A DNA stretch of 64,000 bases from Nymphalis io (taxonomy: Eukaryota; Arthropoda; Insecta; Lepidoptera; Nymphalidae). The stretch is from the NCBI RefSeq assembly GCF_905147045.1, contig NC_065916.1, forward strand, positions 8,100,468-8,164,467, read 5' to 3'. Made by a program: the position numbers and the translations under genes. How positions within the stretch are numbered: position 1 is the first letter of the stretch; the number at the start of each line of letters is the position of its first letter. Shown here piece by piece: positions 18,715 through 28,097 of the stretch. The notes below the pieces were generated by a model that was not told the origin of the DNA, searched no databases, and saw only the letters and a list, made by a program, of their open reading frames with translations.

Positions 18715-20163
18715 GATGAGATGGAGGGGGGTCGCAAGACACCTGGCCGCGCGACTCGACGAGCTACGCGGCCCTGCCATCGACGGTCGAGGAAAGGACA
18801 GCCTCCCGTCCCACATCGCCACAACCGGGGCCGTCAGGGGTCTCTTATGCGGCGGCCGCTGCCGCTCCAGCGTCGCCCAGGAGTCGGGCCCCCGCACCGG
18901 TACCAATGCCGAGAAAGGCACCTCGTTCGAGCTACCCGCCGATTACGGCGGAATGTCTGCCGAACTGGACGAGGCATTTCGAGGTCTTGAAGGGTAAGCT
19001 TGGACACGCCCCGAACGCACGCCCTCTAGGAAACGGGTTATACAGCGCCACTTGGACGGAGGACGGAGGCTATGAGCCAGGATAAATCAATATCCTGGTT
19101 CTGCTACAGTCCAGCCGCGGAACTGCCCACCAAGGTGGCCATTAGGGGGCTGCCTTTAGACACACCCCCGGAAAAGGTGATCGCCGCCCTGTGCAGTCTA
19201 GGGTTCCCTACACAGAGCGCGAAGGCGATCCCAGGCGGAAGAAGTCGGCGCGGGTGCACCTACTTTGTCCAGCTGGCGCACCTAAAGGAGCAGGAACTCA
19301 AAAAGTTATACAAAGTAACCGAACTCCTGTGCATGCCCGGCTTGCTGGTCGAGGCCTGGAGGGGCGCGAAGAGCCCAGCTCAATGCCACCGCTGCCAGGC
19401 ATTTGGCCATTCCTCGGTCAATTCTCATAGGCAGCAGAGGTGTGTTCGCTGTCCCGGCGAACACCTAGCCAGAGACTGTACGAGACCGATCTCCGATCCA
19501 CCAACGTGCGCAAACTGTGCCAAGGCGCACACCGCTAAGGACCGTAGGTGCCCGGTCTTCAAGAAAGAGGCAAGAAGGAGGGGCATCAACGTGCCCGCCC
19601 CTCGCCCAAACGGACCGAGAGTACAAACCAGGGGAGATAAAGAGCGTGTCCCCCCGGTAGCACCTAGGCAGATGGTCGGTCGCCCTATCGTCGCAGAACC
19701 CAGAGCGACAATAGTAGTCGACCATCAACCGAAACGGCCGTTTACCCTGAAGAAAACCACGGAGGGGCGAGCTAAGTTAGCGACCCTAGCAACTCTGGCG
19801 CCACCAGCAAACCATCCGATGGCCAGGGGTCAACCTCTTCGGAAGCCGAACAAAAAGAGGAGGAAGAAGAAGAGGGCAGCTAGGCCAGCCAGGACTGAGC
19901 CTGCGGCGGCATCGACGCCGCAGCCCAAGCAGGCAGCGACGGAGCCAAAGTCCGCTCCGGCTGCCGCCACGTGGCCGTTGGAGAGGCAAGAAGTGCCTCC
20001 CCCTGTGCAGAAGACAACCTCGGCCAGTGCGAAAGGCCCGGACTCCATTATCGTCCGGGTCTTCATGGAGGCACTGACGGCGATCCTGGTCGCCTACACA
20101 CAAGGCCAGGACATCATTCCTGCCATCTCAGCTAGAATCGCCGCGCTTGCGAAATTCAATTAA
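18715..20163 (+). pseudogene. Jockey-B ORF1 (plus copy)
   Basis: The 5' part (18,715-19,070) is broken between two frames. From 19,072 a 363-codon frame runs to a natural stop: WFCYSPAAELPTKVAIRGLP (RRM-like), CHRCQAFGHSSVN-S (first knuckle, last Cys replaced by Ser), CVRCPGEHLARDC, CANCAKAHTAKDRRC, a long basic Pro/Lys/Ala linker, and a hydrophobic C-terminus (FMEALTAILVAYTQGQDIIP). Family role: nucleic-acid-binding ORF1p. The damaged knuckle and split N-terminus mark it as inactive. The frame of the 23-24 kb copy is the better reference. Confidence 0.88.
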
Positions 20164-20174
20164 ATTTCAAAATT

Positions 20175-20699
20175 AAATTCCAGCTGAGAATATTATACTG
20201 GAACTCAGGCAGCATACGAGGCCATGTCCGGGAGCTGACCCTACTCGCTACTTCGGGCGAGACCAAGCTCTCGGCCGAAATTGAGCTCCGAATCCCGAAC
20301 TTCTTCGTGTATCGGCGAGATGAAGTCTCTCCCCAGGGCTACCCATTCAGAGGAACTGCAGCCCTGGTGAGGAGGGACATCATACACGAGGAACTTGCAC
20401 ATGCACCTTTTGTGAGTCTACGTACGCAGGGGGTGCGTGTGTATGCTGGTGAGATGGAGCTTCTATTGTATGCCGCCTACAAACCACCCGGACAGACTTT
20501 TTGCAGCACTGATGTCCAAACGCTTTTCGACTCGCCGCTGCCTACACTGATCGTGGGTGATTTGAACGCGAAGCACCACGCTTGGGGCTCGCGCGTCATC
20601 ACCCAGGCGGGTAGGCACCTGCACGAGGATAGCGAACGACAGGGTTACGGTGTGTTGGATCCAGGAGCACCGACCCACATACCGACCAACAATAATATA
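20175..20699 (+). pseudogene. Jockey-B ORF2 endonuclease fragment (plus copy)
   Basis: LRILYWNSGSIRGHVRELTL starts the endonuclease right after ORF1. A short deletion follows, so the first reliable Met frame is 20,307. Then GETKLSAEIELRIPNF, RRDIIHEEL, IVGDLNAKHHAWGSR (catalytic GDLN) and PTHIPTN. It stops abruptly at about 20,699 at an AT-rich repeat, before the SDH motif and all of RT. Confidence 0.88.
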
Positions 20700-20711
20700 T
20701 AGGGGGTGGGT

Positions 20712-21345
20712 ATTTAATAAACACTAATAGCGTGATTCAGGTTTGTCGGATATGACCGGCCACAACCAAATACAATAAAGATACTACAATATATATATAC
20801 AAATACAATGAGGCTCATTGGCGACCAGACACTGGTCACAAAACTCCAAACCTTAGAACATCGTCGTAAGGTTGCCTGTCTGTCGGTATTCTACAAGATA
20901 TATTTCGGAGAGTGTGCTCAGGAACTATTTAATTTGGTTCCCCCGTCACCTTTTTACCATAGAACTGCGAGGCATCGAAAATATCTGCACCCGTTACGTA
21001 CGGGTATTGATTTGACGTATTTAAGACACGTACGAAACGATTTGCTTTTTAGTTTCTAATACGCACCGCCAATGTCTGGAATACCCTCCCAACCTCCGTT
21101 TTCCCCACCACCTACAATGTGGGTACCTTCAAGTCTAGAGTGAATAGGCATCTTCTAGGCAAGCGCGCTCCATCTTAGACTGTATCTCACTTTCCATCAG
21201 GTGTGATAACAGTCAAGCGCTAGCCTACACATTTAAAAAAAAATACAATTTTCACTAATATATTACTTGGATATTCAAGTAACGCACTTTATCGTATCAA
21301 TTGCTTAAAATAATTCATAAAGTTCTATTAGTAACTCAATTTTTT
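20712..21345 (-). repeat. AT-rich dispersed repeat, split by a LINE 3' end
   Basis: 20,712-20,805 and 21,246-21,345 together match the reverse complement of 31,560-31,720 (shared CGTGATTCAGGTTTGTCGGA and TTACTTGGATATTCAAGTAA). In this copy a 5'-truncated LINE (20,808-21,245) sits inside, flanked by AAATACAAT repeats. The repeat lies between two facing Jockey-B fragments. Confidence 0.8.
20808..21245 (+). mobile_element. 5'-truncated non-LTR retrotransposon 3' end
   Basis: Encodes the C-terminus of an ORF2: LEHRRKVACLSVFYKIYFGE, HRKYLHPLRTG, and after a frameshift TANVWNTLPTSVFPTTYN and FKSRVNRHLLG. This is the WN-LP type ending common in CR1/Jockey-group LINEs of Lepidoptera. It ends in poly-A (21,236-21,243). 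AAATACAAT at both ends (about 20,799-20,807 and 21,238-21,246, overlapping the A-tail) is a likely target duplication. RT core absent. Confidence 0.8.
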
Positions 21346-22015
21346 TCTTCTGTAGCGGCGGGATTGGGGCCGACAGGAATACCTCCACTTGACTCTGGAT
21401 CGCCGCGTGATGATGGACGACATCGATCTTAGACAAGTCCGGTGGGTTGGGGGTAAATTGACCCTCCAAATATTCCGCCAGGATCTCTGCTCTGTCGCTG
21501 GCGGAATATCTTCTGTTACCCGCTCGATCTAGGAGCGGGTAGACAGGCGAGTCATGTCCGGTAAGTTGTTTGCAGAGGTGGTACAACGTAGTGTCGTGCT
21601 CGGATGCTCGATCGATGGTGGCCTCCCAGTAATCATCCTCGAGAGCCACGAGCGCACGCGACACTTCCTCTGCAATCCTGTTGAGGTCACGCTTCACCCT
21701 CGGGCAGCGCGTTCGCGCCCATGGTCGGCGAAGATTACGCTTCTTCCTCAGTTTTACTCGGAGCGAGCTCGGCAGCTGGTCCTGACGACTTCTCGGCGTG
21801 TTTCCTTGAGAGGTGGCTGCTTCTTTGGCTTTCTGGATCGCCTCATAAATTTTAGAAGCAGCTCCTTCTACATCTTCAGTCGTCGCGATCGGGACCGTGA
21901 GCTCAAACTCCGAGAGCTCTGAGGAGTAGCGCCCCCAGTCGACCCGCAAACGAGGGGAGCGGGGCACTGTGAAGTCGCGCTGGAGGGCGATTGTGACCAC
22001 AATTGGTAGATGTTG
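21346..22015 (-). pseudogene. Jockey-B ORF2 EN C-terminus and linker (minus copy)
   Basis: Continues the EN frame at 22,352-22,985 across a SINE-B insertion. It carries the EN-RT linker (DLNRIAEEVSRALVALEDDY, then LYHLCKQLTGHDSPVYPLLD and EILAEYLEGQFTPNP) up to SAPIPPLQ. At 21,345 it breaks into an AT-rich repeat before any RT motif. The open frame apart from the insertion suggests the truncation is recent relative to decay. Confidence 0.85.
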
Positions 22016-22025
22016 TGTGTTGAGG

Positions 22026-22351
22026 CAGGCGAAGAAAAGCCGAGATGGCCCAGTGGTAAGAACGCGTGAATCTTAACCGATGATTGTGGGTTCAAATCCG
22101 GGCAAGCACCACTGAATTTTCATGTGCTTAATTTGTGATTATAATTCATCTCGTGCTTTACGGTGAAGGAAAACATCGTGAGGAAACCTGCATGTGTCTA
22201 ATTTCACTGAAGTTCTGCCACATGTGAATTCTACCAACCAGCATTGGAGCAGCGTGGTGGAATAAGCTCCAAACCTTCTCCTCAAAAAGAGGAGAGGAGG
22301 CCTTTAGCCCAGCAGTGGGACATTCACAGGCTGTTACGGTTACGGTTACGG
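22026..22351 (+). repeat. SINE-B (tRNA-headed) with 10-bp target duplication
   Basis: The tRNA-like head (GAGATGGCCCAGTGG A-box region; GGGTTCAAATCCGGGC B-box region) is followed by a body, the signature GGCCTTTAGCCCAGCAGTGG and a short (GTTACG)n tail. TGTGTTGAGG occurs at 22,016-22,025 and 22,352-22,361, a perfect duplication, and the interrupted Jockey-B EN frame resumes exactly. A shorter family copy lies at 39.4 kb. Confidence 0.93.
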
Positions 22352-22985
22352 TGTGTTGAGGTCGTAGTTCACCTCAACATCGATGGGTGCGTCTAGTCGG
22401 TGGTGCAGCACGATGTCCAGGACGTCCGGCTGGTACGTAGGGTTAGTCGGTATGTGGGTCGGCGCTCCTGGACCCAACACACCGTAACCCTGTCGTTCGC
22501 TATCCTCGAGCAGGTGCCTACCCGCCTGGGTGATGACGCGCGAGCCCCAAGCGTGGTGCTTCGCGTTCAGATCACCCACGATCAGTGTAGGCATCGGCGA
22601 GTCGATAAGCGATTGGACATCGGTGCTGCAGAAAACCTGTCCGGGTGGCGTGTAGGCGGCATACAGCAGCAGCTCCGTCTCACCAGCATGCACACGCACC
22701 CCCTGCGTACGTAGGCTCACAAACGGTGCATGTGCAAGTTCTTCGTGTATGATATCCCTCCTCACCAGGGCTGCAGTTCCTCTGAATGGGCAGCCCCGGG
22801 GAGAGACTTCATCTCGCCGATACACGAAGAAGTTCGGGATTCGGAGCTCGATTTCGGCCGAGAGCTTCGTCTCGCCCAGGAGGATTACGTGAATATTCTG
22901 CGACTGGGCGAGTAGGGTCAGCTCCCGGATATGGCCACGTATGCCACCTGGGTTCCAATAGAGTATTCTCAGCTGGAATTAAGCT
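22352..22985 (-). pseudogene. Jockey-B ORF2 endonuclease (minus copy)
   Basis: LRILYWNPGGIRGHIRELTL (about 22,980), GETKLSAEIELRIPNFFVYR, AALVRRDIIHEELAHAPF, TLIVGDLNAKHHAWGSR, then DVLDIVLHH near the break. Intact except for the SINE-B that splits it at 22,351. ORF1 ends just before it (stop near 22,969), so the two ORFs nearly overlap. The shared segments show close identity to the plus copy at 20.2-20.7 kb. Confidence 0.88.
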
Positions 22986-24447
22986 TCGCAAGAGCGGCTA
23001 TTCCAGCTGAGATGGCAGGTATTATGTCCTGGCCTTGTGTATAGGCGACCAGGATCGCTGTCAGTGCCTCCATGAAGACCCGGACGATGATGGTGGTGTC
23101 CGGGCCTTTCGCACTGGCCGAGGTTGTCATCTGCACAGGGGGAGGCACTTCTTGCCTCACCACCGGCCGCGTGGCGGTAGCCGGAGCGGACTTTGGCTCC
23201 GTCGCTGCCTTCCTGGGCTGCGGCGTCGATGCCGCCGCAGGCTCAGTCCTGGGTGGCCTAGCTGCCCTCTTCCTCTTCCTCTTTCTGCTAGGCGCCTTTA
23301 GAGGTTGGTCCCTGGCCGTCGGCTGGTTGGCTGGAGGCGCCAGAGTTGTTGGGGGCGCAAGCTTAGTTCGCACCTCCGTGGCTTTCTTCACAGGAGGTGG
23401 CTGCTTTGTTCGCTGGTCGACTACTATCGTCGCTTTGGGTTCTGCGACGATAGGGCGACCGACCACCTGCTTAGGTGCTACCGGGGGGACACGCTCCCTG
23501 TCCCCCTTTGGCTGTGCTCTCGGTCCGTTCGGGCGAGGGGCGGGCACGTTAATGCCCCTCCTTCGTGCTTCTTTCTTGAAGACCGGGCACCTCCGGTCCT
23601 TTGCTGTGTGCGCCTTTGCACAGTTTGCGCACGTCGGTGGTTCTGACAATGGTCTCGGGCAGTCCCGTGCCAGGTGTTCGCCGGCGCAGCGAACACACTT
23701 TTGTTGTCTGTGGCAATTGGCCGAGGAGTGGCCAAATGCCTGGCAGCGGTGGCATTGAGGTGGGCTTTTCGCGCCTCTCCAGGCCTCAATCAGCAGGCCG
23801 GGCATGCACAGGAGCTCAGTAGTTCTATATAGTGTTGTGAGCTCCTGCTTCTTCAGGTGCACCAGCTGGACGAAGTAGGTGCACCCATGTCGACCTCTTC
23901 CGCCTGGGATCGCCTTCGCGCTCTGCGCAGGGAACCCTAAACTGCGCAGGGCGGCGATCACCTCTTCCGGGGGTGTGTCGAGTGGCAGCCCCCTAATGGC
24001 CACCTTGGTTGGCAGTTCCGCGGCTGGGCTATAGCAGAACCAGGATATAGTCTTATCCTGGTTCATAGCCTCAGTCAGATGGCGCTGGATGACCCGAAAC
24101 TCCTCCGCGGATCCGGGCAAGAAGCGCACTCCCTTTCCTAAAGGGCGTGCGTTCGGGGCGTGTCCGAGTTTATTCTTCAGCACCTCGAAGTGCCTCGTCC
24201 AGTTCGGTAGGCGTTCCGCCGTAATCGGCGGGTAGCTGGAACGAGGCGTCGTTCTTGGGGCTGGTACCGGTGCAGGGGCCCGACTCCTGGGCGACGCTGG
24301 AGCGGCAGTGGCCGCCGCATACGAGACCCCTGACGGCCCCGGTTGCGGTGAAGTGGGACGGGAGGCTGTCCTCTCCTCAACCGTCGATGGCAGGGCCGCG
24401 TAGCTCGTCGAGTCACGCGGCCAGGTGTCTTGCGACCCCCCCTCCAT
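22969..24447 (-). CDS. Jockey-B ORF1, 492-codon frame
   Basis: Best-preserved Jockey-B ORF1. Pro/Ala/Ser-rich region, PNWTRHFEVLKNKLGHAP (about residue 85-100), an RRM-like domain (WFCYSPAAELPTKVAIRGLP), CCHC knuckles CHRCQAFGHSSANC, CVRCAGEHLARDC and CANCAKAHTAKDRRC (residues ~230-290), a basic linker, and the hydrophobic C-terminus FMEALTAILVAYTQGQDIIP. Family role: RNA-binding ORF1p. The first Met (24,447) is probably not native: an N-terminal frame continues at 24,480-24,966 after a frameshift in a run of C/G. The 228-codon plus-strand frame 23,072-23,758 is a shadow. Confidence 0.88.
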   Translation of the reverse strand: MEGGSQDTWPRDSTSYAALPSTVEERTASRPTSPQPGPSGVSYAAATAAPASPRSRAPAPVPAPRTTPRSSYPPITAERLPNWTRHFEVLKNKLGHAPNARPLGKGVRFLPGSAEEFRVIQRHLTEAMNQDKTISWFCYSPAAELPTKVAIRGLPLDTPPEEVIAALRSLGFPAQSAKAIPGGRGRHGCTYFVQLVHLKKQELTTLYRTTELLCMPGLLIEAWRGAKSPPQCHRCQAFGHSSANCHRQQKCVRCAGEHLARDCPRPLSEPPTCANCAKAHTAKDRRCPVFKKEARRRGINVPAPRPNGPRAQPKGDRERVPPVAPKQVVGRPIVAEPKATIVVDQRTKQPPPVKKATEVRTKLAPPTTLAPPANQPTARDQPLKAPSRKRKRKRAARPPRTEPAAASTPQPRKAATEPKSAPATATRPVVRQEVPPPVQMTTSASAKGPDTTIIVRVFMEALTAILVAYTQGQDIIPAISAGIAALAKLNSS

Positions 24448-25264
24448 CGGGGAGGGGGATCGCGGCGGTGGTCATTCCCTTGGCCGTCCTTCTTCGCTTG
24501 CTTCGCCCGCTGTAGGCGATGCCGTGCGCGATGAAGACGCCGAGTCCTGCGGCGATCCATACGGCGGTGATGCGAGGGAGACGTCGGTCTTGCGGCGCTT
24601 GTCCTCCCCTTCTAATGACTCCGCAGAAGAGTCCGGTCTCGGGCGCTTGGCTCCTTCCGTGCCTGCTGTAGACACAGCTACAGTGGCAGCGAAGTCTGCT
24701 TCAGCAGCCCGGTGAACCTCCTCTCTTCCGGTTTCCGCATGCAGTATGCGAATACGTGGGGCGGCGGCGGGGGTGAGGGTGACAGGCACGGTCGAGTTGT
24801 CGAAGATGTCTCTTCGAACAACTGACCGCGCGATGCCGGACCTGCCTCGGCCACGCTTGCGTTGGTCTAAGGGGGGGGGGGGGCTCCCCCCCTTCAGACA
24901 TGATGGTGGTGTCGGATTGCTGCTCACGATAGATATGCACGGGCACCACGACCTCAGCGCGTGCAACCAAGCCAGGTGAGACCCCTAGGGGAGGCCCAGC
25001 TAAGCGCCCGCGAGCGGAAGTTCGGTCCGTGCACATCGGTAATTCTGATCTTCAGCTGTCCGATGCTTTATTGATCCTGCAGGATTTTTTGGTTACCAAA
25101 AAAGTGCAGGATCCACTCGTGCGCTTCTCTTCTCTGAGCAGGCAGACTCCTGGCAACTAGCACCGGCCGTTTCCTCAAGCCGACGTCGGAGGACGCGGCG
25201 AGTACAACTGGCACCGGAGGGGGTCGTTGCGGGGAGCGGGGGATGTCCAAACGGAGAGATGGCA
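24448..25264 (-). pseudogene. Jockey-B ORF1 N-terminus and 5' UTR
   Basis: 24,966-24,472 encodes the N-terminal part (IARSVVRRDIFDNSTVPVTL, HAETGREEVHRAAEADFAA, GAKRPRPDSS), matching 3,140-2,900. A G-run at 24,871-24,882 and a frameshift near 24,450 break it. 25,000-25,264 is GC-rich with no convincing ORF and is the likely 5' UTR. GC content falls sharply at 25,265, marking the 5' end. Confidence 0.7.
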
Positions 25265-25369
25265 TGACTTATATATACAATTATCTTACCGAACACAATA
25301 CGAGAATATTCAGAGAATACCCTCAATATATATATTCGATTCGATATATTATATATATAAGATACTACC

Positions 25370-25730
25370 TACAAGGGTGACCAAATACGATCATTTTAAA
25401 TAGAATTTTTGTTATTCAGGCCTTATTAGCCGACAGGCCTTATTACCCGCACCTACCTTATTCAATGTACAATATTAGATTTTTCTGAACTTTATTATAT
25501 AAATTGCTTTAAAATATTAATAATTCGACAAAATGTCGTTTTTGAAAATAGGCTGATATAGTTCATTAATAGTTATTATTCTTTACAATTCTATTAAATT
25601 TCTTTTGCCTTATATTATAAAAGAATGTCGTGCCATCGACGAAGTAAATATTTCTTTGTTAAATAAAATCTTTTATGACGATCCTGCATCGCGCTTGTAA
25701 CTTTTTCTGCGACACTTGCTATATATATAA
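25370..25730 (+). repeat. AT-rich 'GGCCTTATTAGCCGACAGGCC' family repeat, copy 1
   Basis: Contains the diagnostic CTTATTAGCCGACAGGCC and ATTCGACAAAATGTCG, plus TTGCCTTATATTATAA and CCTGCATCGCGCTTGTAA. Related copies: 38,255-38,900 (opposite orientation), 41,190-41,980, and parts at 26,860-26,970 and 31,095-31,175. No ORF. Class unknown, possibly non-autonomous. Confidence 0.65.
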
Positions 25731-26240
25731 TTTATCGACCCATTGCAGGGGGGTCATCCTCTTCGCGGTGAGCCAGTTGTCAGGCTAGTCCGAGTTGACA
25801 AATCAATCAGATATGGTAACTCGGACAAGCTACTATATTGTTTTATATCAAATATTGTTACTCGGCTGTCTTATCGTTAGAAATAATTATATACAGCCGC
25901 GCGCTGCGTAAACACGCGACAGGGCTACCTACAGTATTTTAATTTCATATACCTACTACGTTTCTTTCTAGTTTTGCGGTTTTAAATGATATATTGTTTT
26001 TATAAAAAAAATAAGTTCGTTATGAATAAAATAGGAAGTATTCAATAAAAACACATGTTGTGTTTTGTTGCACTTAACAGTGTGACGCCCTCTGGCGGTA
26101 GATTATGCATAATATAATAAAATTAGTATCCGTAATAATATATAACAAAAGTAATATCCATAATATTACTTTTCAAATATACCTACAGAGAGAATTACCG
26201 ACATGCGACTCGATGTCGGTATCGGAATGTGATATCCTAC
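25731..26240. other. AT-rich spacer, nothing recognised
   Basis: No ORF or repeat of known class. A short inverted stretch (ACATGCGACTCGATGTCGG) lies near 26,200. Confidence 0.3.
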
Positions 26241-26245
26241 TAAAA

Positions 26246-26830
26246 GTTTTTTTTTCTAATGGACCTGTTGCTGTTGGCCCAAGTGGCCTCGACAGCGTCA
26301 CCGGGCGGGGGGCGAGTCTAAGATAATCAGCCGGATATTGGGAGCCCGCTTAAGGGCTCAGAATACGCGTGTCCTAAGGGCGCCTCCTGTGAGGCCGAAC
26401 CTCAGCTTACGACACCGTCGACGTCAGGCAGGTGGACACTATGTGTGCAATGACCCCGTCATACGCCTAAGCGAGGACGGGTTATAATAAAAGAGGGCTC
26501 TCAACCCCGCCGATGGGGTTGGTGTGTGTTTGTTCTGTATTCTATCGTGTTGATATTGGCCGATCTAATCGTATCATCGGGGGCAATAAGGACGTCTTTA
26601 GGAAGCCTACGGAACGAAAAAGAAGAACCCCTGAGAGCTGTACATACAAGTACTTCGTAATAGCGGGTTTGAGTGCCTAGCGGCTATCTCAAACTATTTA
26701 ATATAGAGAGATCCTTCATTTCTTTGAAGATGGAATCGAGTTGGATAGCTTTATGAAGATTTACATTACGGATGTACCACGGATAGCTCGAAGCCGTGCG
26801 TAAGAATCGATTTTGTATAGCTTGTTAGTA
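26246..26830 (-). mobile_element. Jockey-A 3' end fragment
   Basis: Minus-strand poly-A (plus T-run 26,247-26,255), 3' UTR homologous to 9,091-9,399, then ORF2 C-terminal codons to about 26,830 (including a YIRNVNLHK-like block). A 5'-truncated, decayed copy. No clear target duplication. Confidence 0.85.
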
Positions 26831-27297
26831 GGTTGCTGTAACGTGTCGTTGAAATTGTAAATACAGCGAGTGTCGCAGAAAAAGTTTAAAGCGTGATGCA
26901 GGATGGTAAATTTAGAGAACTATTTTCATTTAACAAATAAAAAAAGAAACATCCACTTCAATTGGCTGTTACTAATTTGATATTATATTTTAACAGAAGA
27001 TAAAAAGAACTAATAGAATTATAAATAATAATAAGTATTCATAAATTTTTTTTTTCTCTCTACCCTCTCGAGAAGAAACAGTGTTGAAAATCGCGTCCAA
27101 TATTTTGTCTTGTATAAAATATAAATCATACGAAAAGTGACCAATACTTAGTTCTAACGTGTCTATTTAATATAAATACAAGTACCTAAATAATAAACAT
27201 CGCTAAAAAACCACGATAGTGAAGTGCAGTGAAAGTCAAAATACCATAACGGTTTTTCGTGTCGGATTTGATACCCCGTGTTATAAAATTCAGCAAA

Positions 27298-28059
27298 ATG
27301 AAGTGCTTTCAATGTGAAAATGATCACACGGATGAAAATGCGGTGCAGTGTGATGGTTGCAAAAGAAACATATGCTTACAATGCAGTAATTTAACGAGCA
27401 GTGAGGCGCGCGTAATGGGATTAAAAGGCAAACGTACACTCCTATATTTGTGCCCGCCGTGCCGTGAAGCTTTGTTCCAGGTGCCAAAACTTATCAAATC
27501 CTATGATGGACTGCGGGAGGAAGTGAACGACATAAAGAAACAGCTATCTGAGTCGAAAACAGCACCATCACCCGCGCCGGTACCGTCGATTACTTCGCTT
27601 CCTGATACCAACGCATTGCTCGAGGAACTAGCAGAACGTGAACGAAGAGCTAACAACGTCATTATGGTTGGCATTAAGGAGAGTGAATCTGACAATAACA
27701 GTGATAGAATTTCATATGATGAGTTATGTGTAAAGAAAATCCTATCTGATATTAATACGGAAAGTGACCATTCTCTAAGTGTAGTGAGGGTGCTGCGCCT
27801 GGGTCGCCGCGAGCCTGGCTGTGGAAAGCCTCGTCCAATCAAGGTGGTGTTCGGATCCCGCCAAGATTCTCTTTGGGTGCTTAAGAACAAAAGTAAGCTC
27901 AAAAAGGAGGTAAGAGTATATGATGATAAAACACCTAAACAGCGTGAGGAATTGAACAAACTCCGTGAGAATCTGAAAGTTAGGATCGAAAAGGGAGAAA
28001 AGGACCTTACTATAAAATATATAAGAGGCACCCCTAAGATTATTCACCAAAAAAACTAG
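27298..28059 (+). CDS. CR1-like LINE ORF1: PHD-like zinc finger, coiled coil
   Basis: 253 codons from the ATG at 27,298 (a GTG 13 codons upstream is unlikely to be used). N-terminus has a PHD-like Cys pattern: CFQC, CDGCKRNICLQC, CPPC (residues ~3-60). A coiled coil follows (YDGLREEVNDIKKQL, ~75-90), then an RRM/FP-type RNA-binding region (RRANNVIMVGIKESES; SVVRVLRLGRREPGCGKPRP; IKVVFGS) and a basic tail. Family role: ORF1p of CR1-group LINEs, RNA binding. It lies 38 nt upstream of ORF2. Open throughout, consistent with a young element. Confidence 0.9.
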   Translation: MKCFQCENDHTDENAVQCDGCKRNICLQCSNLTSSEARVMGLKGKRTLLYLCPPCREALFQVPKLIKSYDGLREEVNDIKKQLSESKTAPSPAPVPSITSLPDTNALLEELAERERRANNVIMVGIKESESDNNSDRISYDELCVKKILSDINTESDHSLSVVRVLRLGRREPGCGKPRPIKVVFGSRQDSLWVLKNKSKLKKEVRVYDDKTPKQREELNKLRENLKVRIEKGEKDLTIKYIRGTPKIIHQKN

Positions 28060-28097
28060 CAAACGAACATAAGAATCCTTATTCGAATCTCACTTTC

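Noticed and set aside
22030..22110. tRNA gene (plus)
   Set aside because: Head of SINE-B; flanked by a target duplication that spans the whole 326-bp element.
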